Source: Mytilus californianus
Lineage: Eukaryota > Mollusca > Bivalvia > Mytilida > Mytilidae
Assembly: GCF_021869535.1 (NCBI RefSeq)
Contig: NW_026262690.1
Coordinates: 67,263,995 to 67,327,994, forward strand
DNA length: 64,000 bases
Direction of reading: 5' to 3'
Each line of letters opens with the position of its first letter. Position 1 is the first letter of the stretch. The notes under the pieces were generated by a model. That model did not search any database, was not told the origin of the DNA, and saw only the letters and a program-made list of their open reading frames with translations. Of the stretch, positions 38,701 to 45,700 are shown piece by piece. The translations under genes were made by a program, and so were the position numbers.

Positions 38701-39379
38701 TGCGTTTTCGGGAGATTGGCGCATGATAGTTATTTTTTCCTGAAAGATATCACCAATTCGTCAACACTGTGTAACTGTGAGGGATAAAGAAATGCACAAA
38801 CGAGGCAACTTTTTAGTGATCAACACCTAATTTTAGATTTGGCGACAGTAACGAAAATGTCAATTTGTTGATTCCGTTACCAAAAATTAAAATAAAACAA
38901 GTTAAATTGTGATAACATTTTTTAATTTAAAGTGTTGGTCCACATGGATCAAAAATATGCAGCATATAAATCTGAAACTCATACAGGAATTCGCACACAC
39001 CCTGGCGACAGCACATGCACCCTCTTATTGAAAATGCGTGTTATGGGATTTGTCTTAAATTTGGACGAAGAATTCGATGTTTGGGGATTATTTCTAATCC
39101 TCTCACTGTACAGGAATGTCCTTTTAGGTCAATGTTGTTTTCCAGATTATTTCACAGAATTAAATAAAATTAATTGCATGATTTATGTTTTTTAATACTT
39201 TGTTAAATTCATGTCGGTTTGTAGACAATTTAATTTCCCTCCCAGAAATATATTATATAATATTTATAACAAAAGCCCATGAAAAAAATTACTGGATTGA
39301 TCAATCCAATCTCAGCCAAAATTCTTCTGTTATCTTCTAAATTCTTTAATCGGACTTGTTCATATTCGTTTGCCGGCAT
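11118..39379 (-). CDS. SRA/YDG-domain protein, nine coding exons
   Basis: Predicted nuclear DNA reader of about 481 residues. Coding exons (minus strand): 39379-39293, 29757-29590, 27844-27733, 24487-24427, 23468-23356, 18705-18668, 13069-12910, 12558-12443, 11708-11118. All introns are GT-AG and every junction keeps phase. Residues 1-85 carry a basic segment ([20 protein letters not shown]), a likely nuclear signal. The SRA domain spans about 120-285: [43 protein letters not shown], the YDG motif (245-247) and [12 protein letters not shown]. Tyr165 and Tyr177 match the residues that stack on a flipped 5-methylcytosine in UHRF1; the position of UHRF1 Asp469 is Asn168. Residues 286-481 are acidic and Ser/Glu/Lys-rich. 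Unlike UHRF1 it lacks ubiquitin-like, Tudor, PHD and RING domains. The divergent neighbour is the S28 protease gene. The first exon is inferred from phase, ATG and splice donor. Confidence 0.86.
12258..12360 (-). repeat. Dispersed repeat R1, short minus-strand fragment
   Basis: AGATGTGGTATGATTGCCA followed by a GAGAAC...CACCATAGACCAAATGATATAG pattern corresponds to the end of R1 (compare 13723-13810 and the reverse of 62690-62755). It lies in the SRA intron between exons 8 and 9. Confidence 0.65.
12443..12558 (-). CDS. SRA gene exon 8
   Basis: Acceptor TTTTTTTAG before 12558, donor GAG|GTGACA after 12443. It encodes [19 protein letters not shown]... and the RR-containing end of the SRA fold ([16 protein letters not shown]), matching the YKVVKYW...SGFLVWRY block of UHRF1. 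Confidence 0.9.
12910..13069 (-). CDS. SRA gene exon 7
   Basis: Acceptor TTCTGTAG before 13069 and donor GATG|GTTTGT after 12910. It encodes [20 protein letters not shown], then [11 protein letters not shown] and PEDGYRYDG. It contains the DQxLTxGNxAL, PVRVIRG and YDG motifs that define the domain. Confidence 0.92.
13723..14190 (-). repeat. Dispersed repeat R1
   Basis: Reads as the reverse complement of 62244-62770: AAGGAGATGAGGTATGATTT, CAATGAGACAATGATCCACC, then ACTTGGGACAGGCACA and the end CTGATGAG-like block. Length is about 460 bp; non-coding. Confidence 0.8.
14560..16905 (+). repeat. Hairpin-ended tandem-core repeat, family A copy 1
   Basis: Two to three units of about 530 bp share GGGCAATAACTCCTTAAGGG, TTTATCTCTATCTATAATAA, CAGGGGCAGCAACCCAAC-like and GGTCATCGGACACATTTTT blocks. 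The tail ends in GACGGACGACGGAC and a hairpin: AGCTCACTTGGCC at 16867-16879 pairs with GGCCAGGTGAGCT at 16886-16898. The head differs from copies 2 and 3 (it begins near CATAGTCCCCTACC), so its left limit is approximate. A C-family repeat interrupts it at about 16181-16743. Confidence 0.75.
16181..16743 (+). repeat. Hairpin-headed tandem repeat, family C copy 1, nested in family A
   Basis: Head: TTCGAC (16190-16195) pairs with GTCGAA (16200-16205), followed by GCGAGACATA. The core is about three near-identical 185-bp units, each starting CATTCACTCTGTGGTTAAA and holding AACTATCCTGGATTTCTACC. Sequence on either side rejoins the A-family consensus (CACATTTTT / TTTTTTAAACTAGATACC), which marks the insertion. 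No tail was recognised. Confidence 0.75.
17119..18222 (+). repeat. Hairpin-ended tandem-core repeat, family B copy 1
   Basis: Head GCTTTGCTGAGCGCAGC can fold, followed by GCAGAGGTCCAACCCTGAAC and GGGGCAAAAATGGACACA. The core is about five units of roughly 165 bp with GAGTTATTGTCCGAAAACTG, GGAAAATCCCCC, AATAAAACCCC and AAAGGGAGCT. The tail is GACGGACGGACAGACGG, then ATACGTCC...GGCGTAT (hairpin) and TATAAAAA. Confidence 0.8.
18668..18705 (-). CDS. SRA gene exon 6 (38 bp micro-exon)
   Basis: Acceptor TTTTGCAG before 18705, donor AAAG|GTAAAA after 18668. It completes the codon from exon 5 and encodes [13 protein letters not shown], the GGRD motif plus the start of the loop that corresponds to the UHRF1 NKR finger. 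Small, but supported by phase on both sides. Confidence 0.88.
19618..21957 (+). repeat. Family B copy 2, nested in family A copy 2, with a different core
   Basis: The B head (GCTTCGCTGGGTGCAGC, then CCCTGAACAGTTGGGGCAA) is followed not by the usual B core but by about nine units of 120-140 bp with TTCAGCATATCAAAGAACCC and AAAGTTTAATTTTGGACCC. Then come an unrelated stretch, two hairpins (21344-21525), and a tail of GACGACGCTGGACGACGACG, ATACGACC...GGTCGTAT and TATAAAAA. Long apparent open frames in the core are an effect of repeat length, not genes. Confidence 0.8.
21344..21525. repeat. Two successive hairpins of one palindromic unit
   Basis: 21344-21419 and 21450-21525 each fold: ATAATTTAAAAGCAGTGTAA at the left pairs with a matching right arm ending TTTAAATTAT. 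The second hairpin is close to perfect over about 28 bp. Where the two differ (GGGAAGTAA/TTACCTCCC against GGGAGATAA/TTATCTCCC) pairing is largely kept. Confidence 0.8.
22509..22901. other. Intron sequence, nothing recognised
   Basis: AT-rich SRA intron 5 sequence between a family A repeat and a MITE. Neither strand shows a recognisable protein, RNA or repeat. Confidence 0.5.
22902..23112. mobile_element. Short MITE with 23-bp inverted ends, TA flanks
   Basis: CTGTAAATTCAGAAATTATT at the left (from 22904) is mirrored by AATAATTTCTGAATTTACAG at the right (to 23110), with TA on both sides. About 207 bp, non-coding. The TA duplication suggests Tc1/mariner-type mobilisation. Confidence 0.85.
23356..23468 (-). 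CDS. SRA gene exon 5 (methyl-base pocket)
   Basis: Acceptor ATTTGTAG before 23468, donor GAAG|GTAATT after 23356. It encodes [18 protein letters not shown], then [19 protein letters not shown]. This exon carries both pocket tyrosines (GGY and FTY). Its first 20 bases and acceptor are duplicated in the adjacent 79-bp tandem array. Confidence 0.92.
23448..23748. repeat. 79-bp tandem array duplicating the exon 5 acceptor
   Basis: GATTCCTGCTACTGTAGGCC recurs at 23450, 23529 (one change), 23608 and 23687, exactly 79 bp apart. Each unit also has TTTATCTATGATAATTATC and GGGGCAAAAACAAGGAC. The first copy overlaps the real 5' end of exon 5; the other three are intronic but keep the AG acceptor on the minus strand. 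Confidence 0.92.
23795..23860 (+). repeat. R1 fragment
   Basis: GGTGGATAGTTGTCATATTG, then GCAATCATACCACATCTTCT, matches the 3' part of R1. Confidence 0.65.
24427..24487 (-). CDS. SRA gene exon 4
   Basis: Acceptor CATTTTAG before 24487 and donor CACAG|GTATTG after 24427. It encodes [19 protein letters not shown], the start of the SRA fold (compare VGTMWRFRVQVSEAGVHRP of UHRF1). Confidence 0.92.
24971..27268 (+). repeat. Hairpin-ended tandem-core repeat, family A copy 3 (complete)
   Basis: Head hairpin AGGCTCT-AA-AGAGCCT at 24975-24990. Four consecutive units of about 500 bp (starts of AAAGGGCAATAACTCCTTAA near 25224, 25727, 26228 and 26729). Tail: GACGGACGACGGACGC, then AGCTCACTTGACCT pairing with AGGTCAGGTGAGCT (27237-27267). 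It lies in SRA intron 3. An open frame at 27082-27264 is part of the repeat. Confidence 0.88.
27733..27844 (-). CDS. SRA gene exon 3
   Basis: Acceptor ACATTACAG before 27844 and donor CCAG|GTAATT after 27733. It encodes [20 protein letters not shown] and then [12 protein letters not shown], an acidic linker leading into the SRA domain (FYGxVPG resembles the FGPIPG entry of UHRF1). Confidence 0.88.
27845..28097. other. Intron sequence, nothing recognised
   Basis: AT-rich SRA intron 2 sequence beside exon 3; no feature seen. Confidence 0.5.
28106..29168. mobile_element. Non-autonomous hAT element
   Basis: Ends are inverted: CAGGGCTTCCAAAA at the left and TTTTGGAAGCCTTG at the right. Flanks GTTTAGAA (28098-28105) and GTTTCGAA (29169-29176) form an 8-bp target duplication with one difference. 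A GCCAGCCGGAC block near the left end recurs in direct orientation (CCCAGCCGGAC) near 29104. About 1.06 kb without a transposase frame; it sits in SRA intron 2. Confidence 0.8.
29590..29757 (-). CDS. SRA gene exon 2 (basic, nuclear-signal-like)
   Basis: Acceptor TCTATTTCAG before 29757 and donor GGGAAAG|GTAGG after 29590; phase 0 on both sides. It encodes [35 protein letters not shown] and [13 protein letters not shown]. Lys/Arg-rich, fitting a nuclear, DNA-associated protein. Confidence 0.85.
30036..30965. mobile_element. Foldback element with about 250-bp inverted arms
   Basis: The left half (30036 to about 30325) reappears inverted at about 30675-30965: for example CACAGGCACTTGT at the left end and ACAAGTGCCTGTG at the right end, and TGTCAACCGTAATTATTTCG against CGAAATAATTACGGTTGACA. 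Flanks TCTATAAC (30028-30035) and CCTATAAC (30966-30973) look like an 8-bp target duplication with one change. About 350 bp of spacer, non-coding. It lies in SRA intron 1. Confidence 0.87.
31223..31950. repeat. Motif cluster at the left side of the 8-kb transposon
   Basis: Copies of GTAACGAACATTTC or its complement at 31223-31236 (reverse), 31602-31615 (forward), 31770-31783 (reverse, TACG variant) and 31937-31950 (forward). Likely transposase binding sites; that function is inferred. Confidence 0.75.
31976..32461 (-). CDS. C-terminal exon of the transposase-like gene
   Basis: An open frame of up to 161 residues ending at 31976. It has a Cys-rich [16 protein letters not shown] stretch and [20 protein letters not shown], a likely small beta-barrel. 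The exon start is uncertain; a splice into the middle, around the [14 protein letters not shown] segment, is more likely than an independent ATG. Confidence 0.6.
   Translation of the reverse strand: MVGRVRENKDIFNCGLAVRNTSCYCVTCLSDEFTCENWQLERVLKTGTQTDKTAEAADEARETYPDVEYSSADYVAAIYLNKWYIGQIKTIDIEDNTIEISFLEKKKAMYQWPSRSDVIWVDRKDILCKISNPQASGKSKRMLKVNPDDVAKIEELYSNNN
33210..33600 (+). pseudogene. Penelope-like element fragment
   Basis: Plus-strand peptides [19 protein letters not shown] and (frame 33399-33593) [13 protein letters not shown], then [15 protein letters not shown], resemble the thumb and linker region of Penelope-like retroelements before the GIY-YIG domain. Frameshifted and short; nested in the intron of the transposase-like gene. 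Confidence 0.65.
33601..34137. other. Intron of the transposase-like gene, nothing else recognised
   Basis: AT-rich sequence with no convincing frame or repeat. Confidence 0.45.
34138..35523 (-). CDS. Transposase-like core (DDE-type motifs), downstream of the stop
   Basis: Open from 35523, directly after the TAG, to 34138. From the Met at 35430 it is 430 residues: C4-type TCLCTKH at 83-89, HMDFAENY at 204-211, a regular beta/alpha region with [25 protein letters not shown] at 289-298, and [11 protein letters not shown] at 325-335. The proposed catalytic acids are Asp206, Asp290 and an acidic residue near 331; this is inferred from spacing. The residues after MKLHAV may be intron read-through. 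Confidence 0.75.
   Translation of the reverse strand, partial: TLAQRTGLSRNKLAKVATKDINIKRLYRIREMGKHRYNVTRFLERDENSRVVPGKADYVKTDDKKVQKRILTDYLSNLYHKFMMEYPTVKLSFTTFTRLRPKNILLTSFIRRDTCLCTKHQNMSFTLKAVKRLGIDVSLNAEKEVEKQQEIIQDMTNTEASDVVFSQWKRVKVEEKGRTKMTMKVVDSTVDKSGFIAHVEKQMNEFKDHVTRIQTQYAQMKELKINLPKNHCIVHMDFAENYQCKSVEEIQSAYWNQTSVTIHPVVVYYKVDGDELLHKSIVVISDEMGHNSATVLSIIDQIIPEIKQLLPTVECIHYWTDSPTSQYRNKAIFNAIANHSLDYGMKAKWNYWEAGHGKGPCDGIGGTSKRMADEAVRTGKVAIQDPHDFYAWTQSQSCSLKSIKLIFLPKDRCENKTKLISEQKLRSIPGTMKLHAVAEKGNAVVGPKLKLSLFPLTRPTH
35524..36228 (-). CDS. Transposase-like N-terminal part, basic coiled coil
   Basis: 234 residues, strongly basic, with heptad-like helices ([27 protein letters not shown]). 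Probably a DNA-binding or multimerisation region. It ends at the internal TAG that separates it from the core in the same frame. Confidence 0.75.
   Translation of the reverse strand: MVKSRAQIQREYRQCLKEKNNEAYLQKERERRKQNYVPSSQLSRRKRRQRNEYNRDYLKPYRARKKEVLELIHANNQQIEPSTSGYESGTSSVIPTKNRLLVQMRFQKKANGPKMRISKELTKIKAEMKSLQAKHENLKRKYRTTARSLQRVKRKKVDKNTSTPRSKTEQQLDEMNLSAEQRSSVRKELLFANTICNEIRSAGEGTSTQARMRTRIVRNIVSGKTMKKYRMTSY
36383..38861. repeat. Motif cluster at the right side of the 8-kb transposon
   Basis: Copies of the GTAACGAACATTTC motif (either strand, 0-3 changes) at 36383-36396, 36404-36417, 36752-36763, 36770-36782, 37087-37100, 37102-37115, 37258-37271, 38649-38661 and 38848-38861. Several come in close pairs. 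A LINE fragment separates the last two from the rest. Confidence 0.75.
37430..38620 (+). pseudogene. LINE 3' fragment nested in the 8-kb transposon
   Basis: Frame 37487-37924 encodes a LINE C-terminal domain: [19 protein letters not shown] followed by [19 protein letters not shown], the typical C..C......HFL..C zinc-binding tail of reverse transcriptases. The 3' UTR ends with AAAATATCTTATCTTATA, a short-repeat tail. 5'-truncated on insertion. Confidence 0.82.
39293..39379 (-). CDS. SRA gene exon 1
   Basis: ATG at 39379 opens 29 codons ([20 protein letters not shown], then LAEIGLINP) ending CCA|GTAATT after 39293; phase 0, matching exon 2. A charged helix. The choice rests on ATG, donor, phase and position next to a promoter-like region. 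The 9.5-kb first intron holds the 8-kb transposon and the foldback element. Confidence 0.75.
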
Positions 39380-39561
39380 TGTTAAACTCCAATTCTAAGT
39401 TGATAATCTCAGTTAATGTTTACATTTGCTGAATACCATGTGGTATTTTCCCGCCGTTCATCACATGATTTACTGTTCTCTTGTTGCAGCCTCGAATCGC
39501 ACGATAAATCTAGAGGACTAATCATGTGTTTGAGGTCACAAGCATCACATGACCCTTCAAA
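39380..39561. promoter_or_regulatory. Shared divergent promoter of the SRA gene and the S28 protease gene
   Basis: 182 bp between the two start codons. TTTTCCCGCC at 39446-39455 matches the E2F consensus. TCACATGA occurs at 39461-39468 and 39545-39552, and TCATGTG at 39522-39528: CACATG E-boxes of the M-box/CLEAR-like type bound by MiT/TFE factors. CCATGTGG lies near 39438. No TATA box is evident. Binding is inferred from sequence only. Confidence 0.65.
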
Positions 39562-39783
39562 ATGGTAGTCGTTCCAAAAGTTTTACCGGTTACTTTATTT
39601 CTTGCATTTGTGCTTTCTTTAAGTGTAAATGCAGGCATTCCTAAAATTCTTCGAGGGCGACCAAAAGGTGGTATGCTTGGAGTACCAAAATGGCATGGAA
39701 AGAAAGAAGAATTGCCTCCTGACATGTGGCTGAAACAAAAATTGGACCATTCTAATGATGCTGATACATCATACTGGGAACAA
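39562..39783 (+). CDS. S28 protease exon 1 (signal peptide)
   Basis: ATG at 39562 (AAAATGG context) to donor GAACAA|GTATGT. Signal peptide, propeptide-like basic stretch ([13 protein letters not shown]) and QKLDHSN motif. Confidence 0.93.
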
Positions 39784-42700
39784 GTATGTACCATTGAATA
39801 TTTAAAATAATTTTCATTTTACTTACTCGTCTAAATTATGTGGTTACTTACTGGGGTAACCTGTTAAACATGTTATTTTTTTTTTAAAGTTTAAAAAAAG
39901 TTATTGATATATAATTACCTTTTTATTTTAAAGGTGTACCAAATTATAAAATACATGTATATGCTGTATACACAATGTATTAAATTTTCAAAAGAAATTA
40001 GACATCTCTTCCAAACAGAATTTCAGAACGCCATTGATTTGGTCAAGGATTTGTATAGTGAGACTCACTATACAAATCCTTGATTTGGTGTACACTCAGA
40101 TGCATTTTATAAAATTTCAAGCCAACAAGGCAGCTACCATATTTCAACATCAGTTTAAGGTAGCAATACACAGGTAGGAATTTAGTTTCACATTTTGGCC
40201 ACAGTGAGTTTTTTAAATATGAAAGTTATTGTGCAATAAAATTAATTTTTAGAATGCTGAGGAATAATGTAGCCTTCAACACATTTATTTAAAAACCAGT
40301 TGTTGGCATGACACGGGTTATGTTCTTCTCATATATGTTATGATGGTATGATACTAAACCCCTAACGGGAAGGATTGTGCCTGATATTCATATGATGAAG
40401 ACATAATCTTTCAATCAGTTTAATTGAAGTCTGGAGCTGGCATGTCAGTTAACTGCTAGTAGTCTGTTGTTATTTATGTATTATTGTCATTTTGTTTATT
40501 TTCTTTGGTTACATCTTCTGACATCAGACTCGGACTTCTCTTGAACTGAATTTTAATGTGCGTATTGTTATGCGTTTACTTTTCTACATTGGCTAGAGGT
40601 ATAGGGGGAGGGTTGAGATCTCATAAACATGTTTAACCCCGCTGCATTTTTGCGCCTGTCCCAAGTCAGGAGCCTCTAGCCTTTGTTAGTCTTGTATTAT
40701 TTTTAATTTTAGTTTCTTGTGTACAATTTGGAGTTTAGTATGGCATTCATTATCACTGAACTAGTATATATATTTGTTTAGGGGCCAGCTGAAGGACGCC
40801 TCCGGGTGCAGGAATTTCTCGCTGCATTGAAGACCTGTTGGTGGCCTTCTGCTGTTGTCTGTTCTGTGGTCGGGTTGTTGTCTCTTTGACACATTCCCCA
40901 TTTCCATTCTCAATTTTATTCAAAGTGAGTTTATATGAACATCAAGATTATTTTTTGCATGTTGTTTTATAGGCCATTTAATGAATGGCTATTATTTATT
41001 TGAATTTATTGAACCATAAAATCAATTTTTGACTTTTATGGTTCAATAAATTCAAAATAAATAATAGCCATTCATTATAAATAAATTTCTATCAAAAATA
41101 AGGCTCAAAGAGCTTTTTATATTATTTATATTGACAATAACAACGTACACACATGTTGGCGTATGAATACACAACGTCAGAGTGGGCGTGTCGCCATAAA
41201 AATTGACAACATTGAAAATAAAAGTAATACTTTTAACCAATCAGAAGACAGTAAATACACCAAATTATTTATTTTCTGTTTGACAGTCCATATTTTCACA
41301 TCTGTACCATCCATAGGTAATGTAGGTCCAGAAATTATTGCATTATTTTTCAACAAATTTTTTACATTCAAACTTTTCAATTCAATTTTATGGAAAAATG
41401 AAGTGAAATGCATAATTATGCTTTTTATTTAATCTCTTGATAGATTAATGTCAATGGTTTCAGAAAATGTATCCCTCAAATCGATTGAAATTCTACTTTG
41501 GACCTAATTTTGGGGACATTTGTGACATTTTCACCCCCCTTTTTGCAATTTTTTTGTGTCAAATAAATATAGATTGTAGCCATGGTTACACCAAAAAGAG
41601 ATTTTATTTCATCATTTTAACTATTGGAAATCAAATCCATGGATGATGCTGTTTCCATTAATATGCACATACATGTACATGACACAAACAGTAACCCTGA
41701 TTAGTTAGATAGCAAGGGAAAAAGGATGGTAAAAAATTATGAGTGTCAATTTTAATTTTTTTCCTAACTGTGTATTGCTACCTAAACACAACTTACATCG
41801 TCATGATAGTAAACACGTCAAATGAAAAGACAAGCTTTTCCTGAGTTGTCATGGACAGAGAATCAGATAAAAATAGATTTAGGTATTATGATGAAACTGT
41901 GATCAGTTCCTCAAAAAATCTAACAACAAAAGTTAATAGTAAGTCATGAACAATTCAGTATACTTACGATCAACTTTAGTTGTAAGATTTTTTATGAAAC
42001 TGATCACTAATTATTGAGCCAAAGAAATTAAGTCGTAACTTTGTTGCAAAGTCAACATCACAATCATCAGCTGATTGAACTCATAACTTTGGAAGAACTG
42101 TGAGATTTTGGTAATTGCCACTAAAAAAATAACTTAAACAGTTGACACATACAGTAATGGTTTATTGCAGACAAAAGAAATTGTCCTGAATTAAGATGAT
42201 CCAATGTATTACACAAATTGACAGTTAATTAAATCTTAGTCTGACTCTGATGTTATGGAAAAATGAAAAACAAAATGAAATCTGTGATGTTGAAAAGTTC
42301 GCCTTTTGCGCTCAATTTTAAAAATGTAAAAGATTTCCATAAAAAAATGGTAGTAAAACTCAAAATTGAAAACTTTAATCTGTGTGTACAACTATATTAT
42401 GTGATATATTTATATATAAAAAGAAATACTATTTTATACATATCTTTGTTTGTATTTAACACACATTTTATTTTCATTTACTTTCTCCTTTGATTTGTTT
42501 ATTAAAGGTGTATTTTCTTTATGTGTGTTACAATTACCTTTAAGTAATTTTGGAAGGTAAAATTATTTAAAAATTAATCAGTAAATTACAAGATATGAAA
42601 AATGATTATTTGTCTCAAAACAAACTGCATCATGTGCATTATTTTATTAATTCACTTTTCATTTTCTTTTAATCAAATTCCTAATGCTGAATATCCCATA

Positions 42701-45700
42701 TTTACAGAGATATTTTGTCAATGATACCTTCTACAAAGATGGTGGTCCTATTTTCATTATGATTGGAGGTGAAGGTACAGCAGACCCCATCTGGATGGTG
42801 GAAGGGATGTGGATAGAATATGCAAAAAGTCATAATGCAATGTGTTTCCAGTTAGAACACAGATATTATGGTAAAAGTCATCCTACTAAGTAAGTTTCTC
42901 ATATAATTGCCTAAGTTCTAGAAATAGATGCCAAAATTCATTCAGAAATCAGACTTGGAACAATCCAAATCTTAGTAGTATAAATTTATTATGTCCAGTA
43001 CCAACAGGGTAGAAAGGGATGATAACCAAAGTGCTTGAAATCAGCTTTTAGTTTTAATTTTTGTCTCGCCTTGACGGAGTCAAAAAGCGAGACATAGGTA
43101 TGCAGCGTCGTCAACAATGTATTAGTTTGTGATTAGGTCTAGTTTATGGTGAACCACTAGTGGTAGGTCAATCATATTTGGTATGCAGTTGTATTAGCAT
43201 TGGCACATCTCATTTCCATGGAGATTATTTGGCCCTGCCCCCTCAGTCATGGTCTATTGACTTTGAAACTTTTAAAATTCCTTATTTTACATGTATTAGT
43301 TTGTGATTAGGTCAGTTTATGGGGAACCACTAGTGGTAGGTCAATGATATTTGGTATGCAGTTGTATAAGCATTGGCATATCTCATTTCCATGGAGATTA
43401 TTTGGCTCCGCCCCCTTAGTCATGGTCTATTGACTGAAAATTTTGCTAAGTTAACATGTATTAGTTTGTGATTAGGTCAGTTCAAGGGGAACCATTTAGG
43501 GTAGGCAAATGTTAATTGGTATTCAGTTGTATAAGCATTAGCACATCTCATTACCATGGAGAATATTTGGCCCCGCCCCCTCAGTCATGGTCTATTGACT
43601 TAAAAACTTTTGCTTAGTTTACATGTATTAGTTTCTGATTAGATCAGTTTAAGATGAACTGCTAATGTTAAGTCAATGATATTTGGTATGCAAATTTATT
43701 GGCATTTGCAAGTATCGTTTCCATGGAGATTATATAGCCCCACCCCCTCTTCATGGTTTATTGACTTGAAACTTTTACATAGTTTACAAGTTAATGTTTG
43801 TATTTAGGTTTGTTTAAAGGGAACGACTTATAATAAGTCAATGGTATTTGGTATGCAGTTGTATTAGCTTTGGCACATCTCATTTACATGGAGATTGTTT
43901 AGCCATGTACCTTAGTCATGGTTCATTGACTTTGAATATTGCATAACTTATGAAACATGTTAAAGTATTGCTATTTTAATTTCAACAATTGCATAATCAA
44001 AATTACAAAAGGGCAAGACATATCTCTGTGATAACAGTTTATTACTACTTTTCATCTGATGATCAAATGTTTCCAAACCATACATATCTCGTTTGAACAC
44101 AGCTACATGTCTGACTATCCTACTTGTAATATGATAAACTCTGTTTACATGTTGACAATATTATAATAAGACTAGTTGGAGAAAAAAAGTACACACATCT
44201 TGTTGTTCTTTTCACCAAAACAATCTTTTTACATGTACTGAAATATTGATGACCTATAAGTATTTTTATGCCCCACCTATGATAGTAGAGGGGCATTATG
44301 TTTTTCCGTCTGTGCATAAGTTCGTTCGTCTGTCCATCCGTTCGTCCGTCTGTCTGTCCCGCTTCAGATTTAAGTTTTTGGTCAAGGTAGTTTTTGATGA
44401 AGTTGAATTCAAATCAACTTGAAACTTAGTACAAATGTACCTATGATATGATCTTTTTAATTTTAATGCCAATTAATTAGAGTTTTGACCCCAATTTCAC
44501 GGTCCACTGAACATAGAAAATGATAGTGCGATTGAGGCATCCGTGTACTATGGACACATTCTTGTTTCTCATAATATTTTTTGAAACAGTTGCTGGTCTT
44601 TTTATTGGTCACATTGCTAAGTAAAGAATAAGTAAACTATTTGGTTTTTTTTGTATATTTTTTCTGTTATTGGTTACCATAAGGGATAAATAAACTCACC
44701 ATAGATACCAGGATTGAAATTTTGTATTTACGCCAGACGCACGTTTCATCTACAAAAGACTCATCAGTGACGCTCAAATAATTTATTGTAATGGAATAAG
44801 ATATAATAAGAAAATAGGTCATTTTGAAAGTTTTAATTTAAATATCATAAAAGTTGTTTTCTACATACTTTTTTTTAATTGCTGTGAAAAAAATGAACAA
44901 AGCATAAAAAGAGTGAGATATCACCATGGAGAAGTAATTCATGAAAGCGATTAAGAAAAAAGAAAGATTTTTTAAAGAAGAATGATATGGCCTCATGTTA
45001 GGTAAAATTTAACATTGTGCATGTTGTATAAAATGTATTTTTTTAAATTTCCTTGATTGTTTTAGTCTGTATGTGTATGTATGTTTGATTTATTATACCA
45101 TACATGTTTTATGGAAGTTTACACCATTCAAGCGCTGTATGACTTGGCATCTAATTTTCTAATTATCCACAGATTTAAAAATGGTAATCCTTTTCACTTA
45201 AATCCTTCATCAGCTTCTTTTGAATTATAAATTATAAATATTATAAATAATAGTGTATAATTTCAGAGATACAAGTGTAGAGAACCTGCGCTACCTAAGC
45301 AGTGAGCAGGCCTTGGCAGATTTAGCCTTTTTCATAAGATATGCCAGAGATAAATATCAGCTGTATCATAACAAGCTTATAACATTTGGTGGATCTTATC
45401 CAGGTTAAGTATACTGTATTATTTCATTATGCAATTCTAAGGAAATAATTTTAAAGAAGAGTCAATATATTTTCAGTGGACATGCTAAACTGGTAGCATA
45501 ATAACATGATAGTGTTATGTTATAAAATTATGAAAAATAGAACAAAGGAGAAGTCATGTTTCACCCTTTTGATATAAATTGAAAGAGAATTTGTTGTGCT
45601 TGTCGAAATTTATTCATTCTTGTTGTGGAATTTGAAAAATACTTTATAAATTGTTCTTTTCTGTATTCTTCAGAATTTTCTGTCTTAATTAAGACTGTAA

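Larger units (their letters stand above)
31006..39066 (-). mobile_element. 8-kb DNA transposon with motif-rich ends, in SRA intron 1
   Basis: The ends share imperfect inverted repeats: GTCCAAAT (31006-31013) and ATCACGCATTTTCAATA with GGGTGCAT (31022-31049) mirror ATGCACCCTCTTATTGAAAA with TGCGTGTTAT (39014-39043) and ATTTGGAC (39059-39066). Inside lie a DDE-like transposase gene on the minus strand and 13 copies of the motif GTAACGAACATTTC (or close variants) in both orientations, four at 31223-31950 and nine at 36383-38861. A Penelope fragment and a LINE fragment are nested. No clear target duplication was found, so the exact ends are uncertain. Confidence 0.72.
39784..42707 (+). other. S28 intron 1 with a perfect hairpin, an R1-like repeat and a long palindrome
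   Basis: Holds hairpins at 40043-40083 and 40980-41076 and a dispersed repeat at about 40330-40921. The rest (41080-42700) is AT-rich with no recognisable feature. Confidence 0.7.

Noticed and set aside
11118-39379. Direct assignment as UHRF1
   Set aside because: Only the SRA domain matches; no UBL, Tudor, PHD or RING sequence was found in the window, so no gene symbol is given.
39522-39794. Minus-strand 90-residue frame over the S28 first exon
   Set aside because: A shadow of exon 1; no splice or family evidence.
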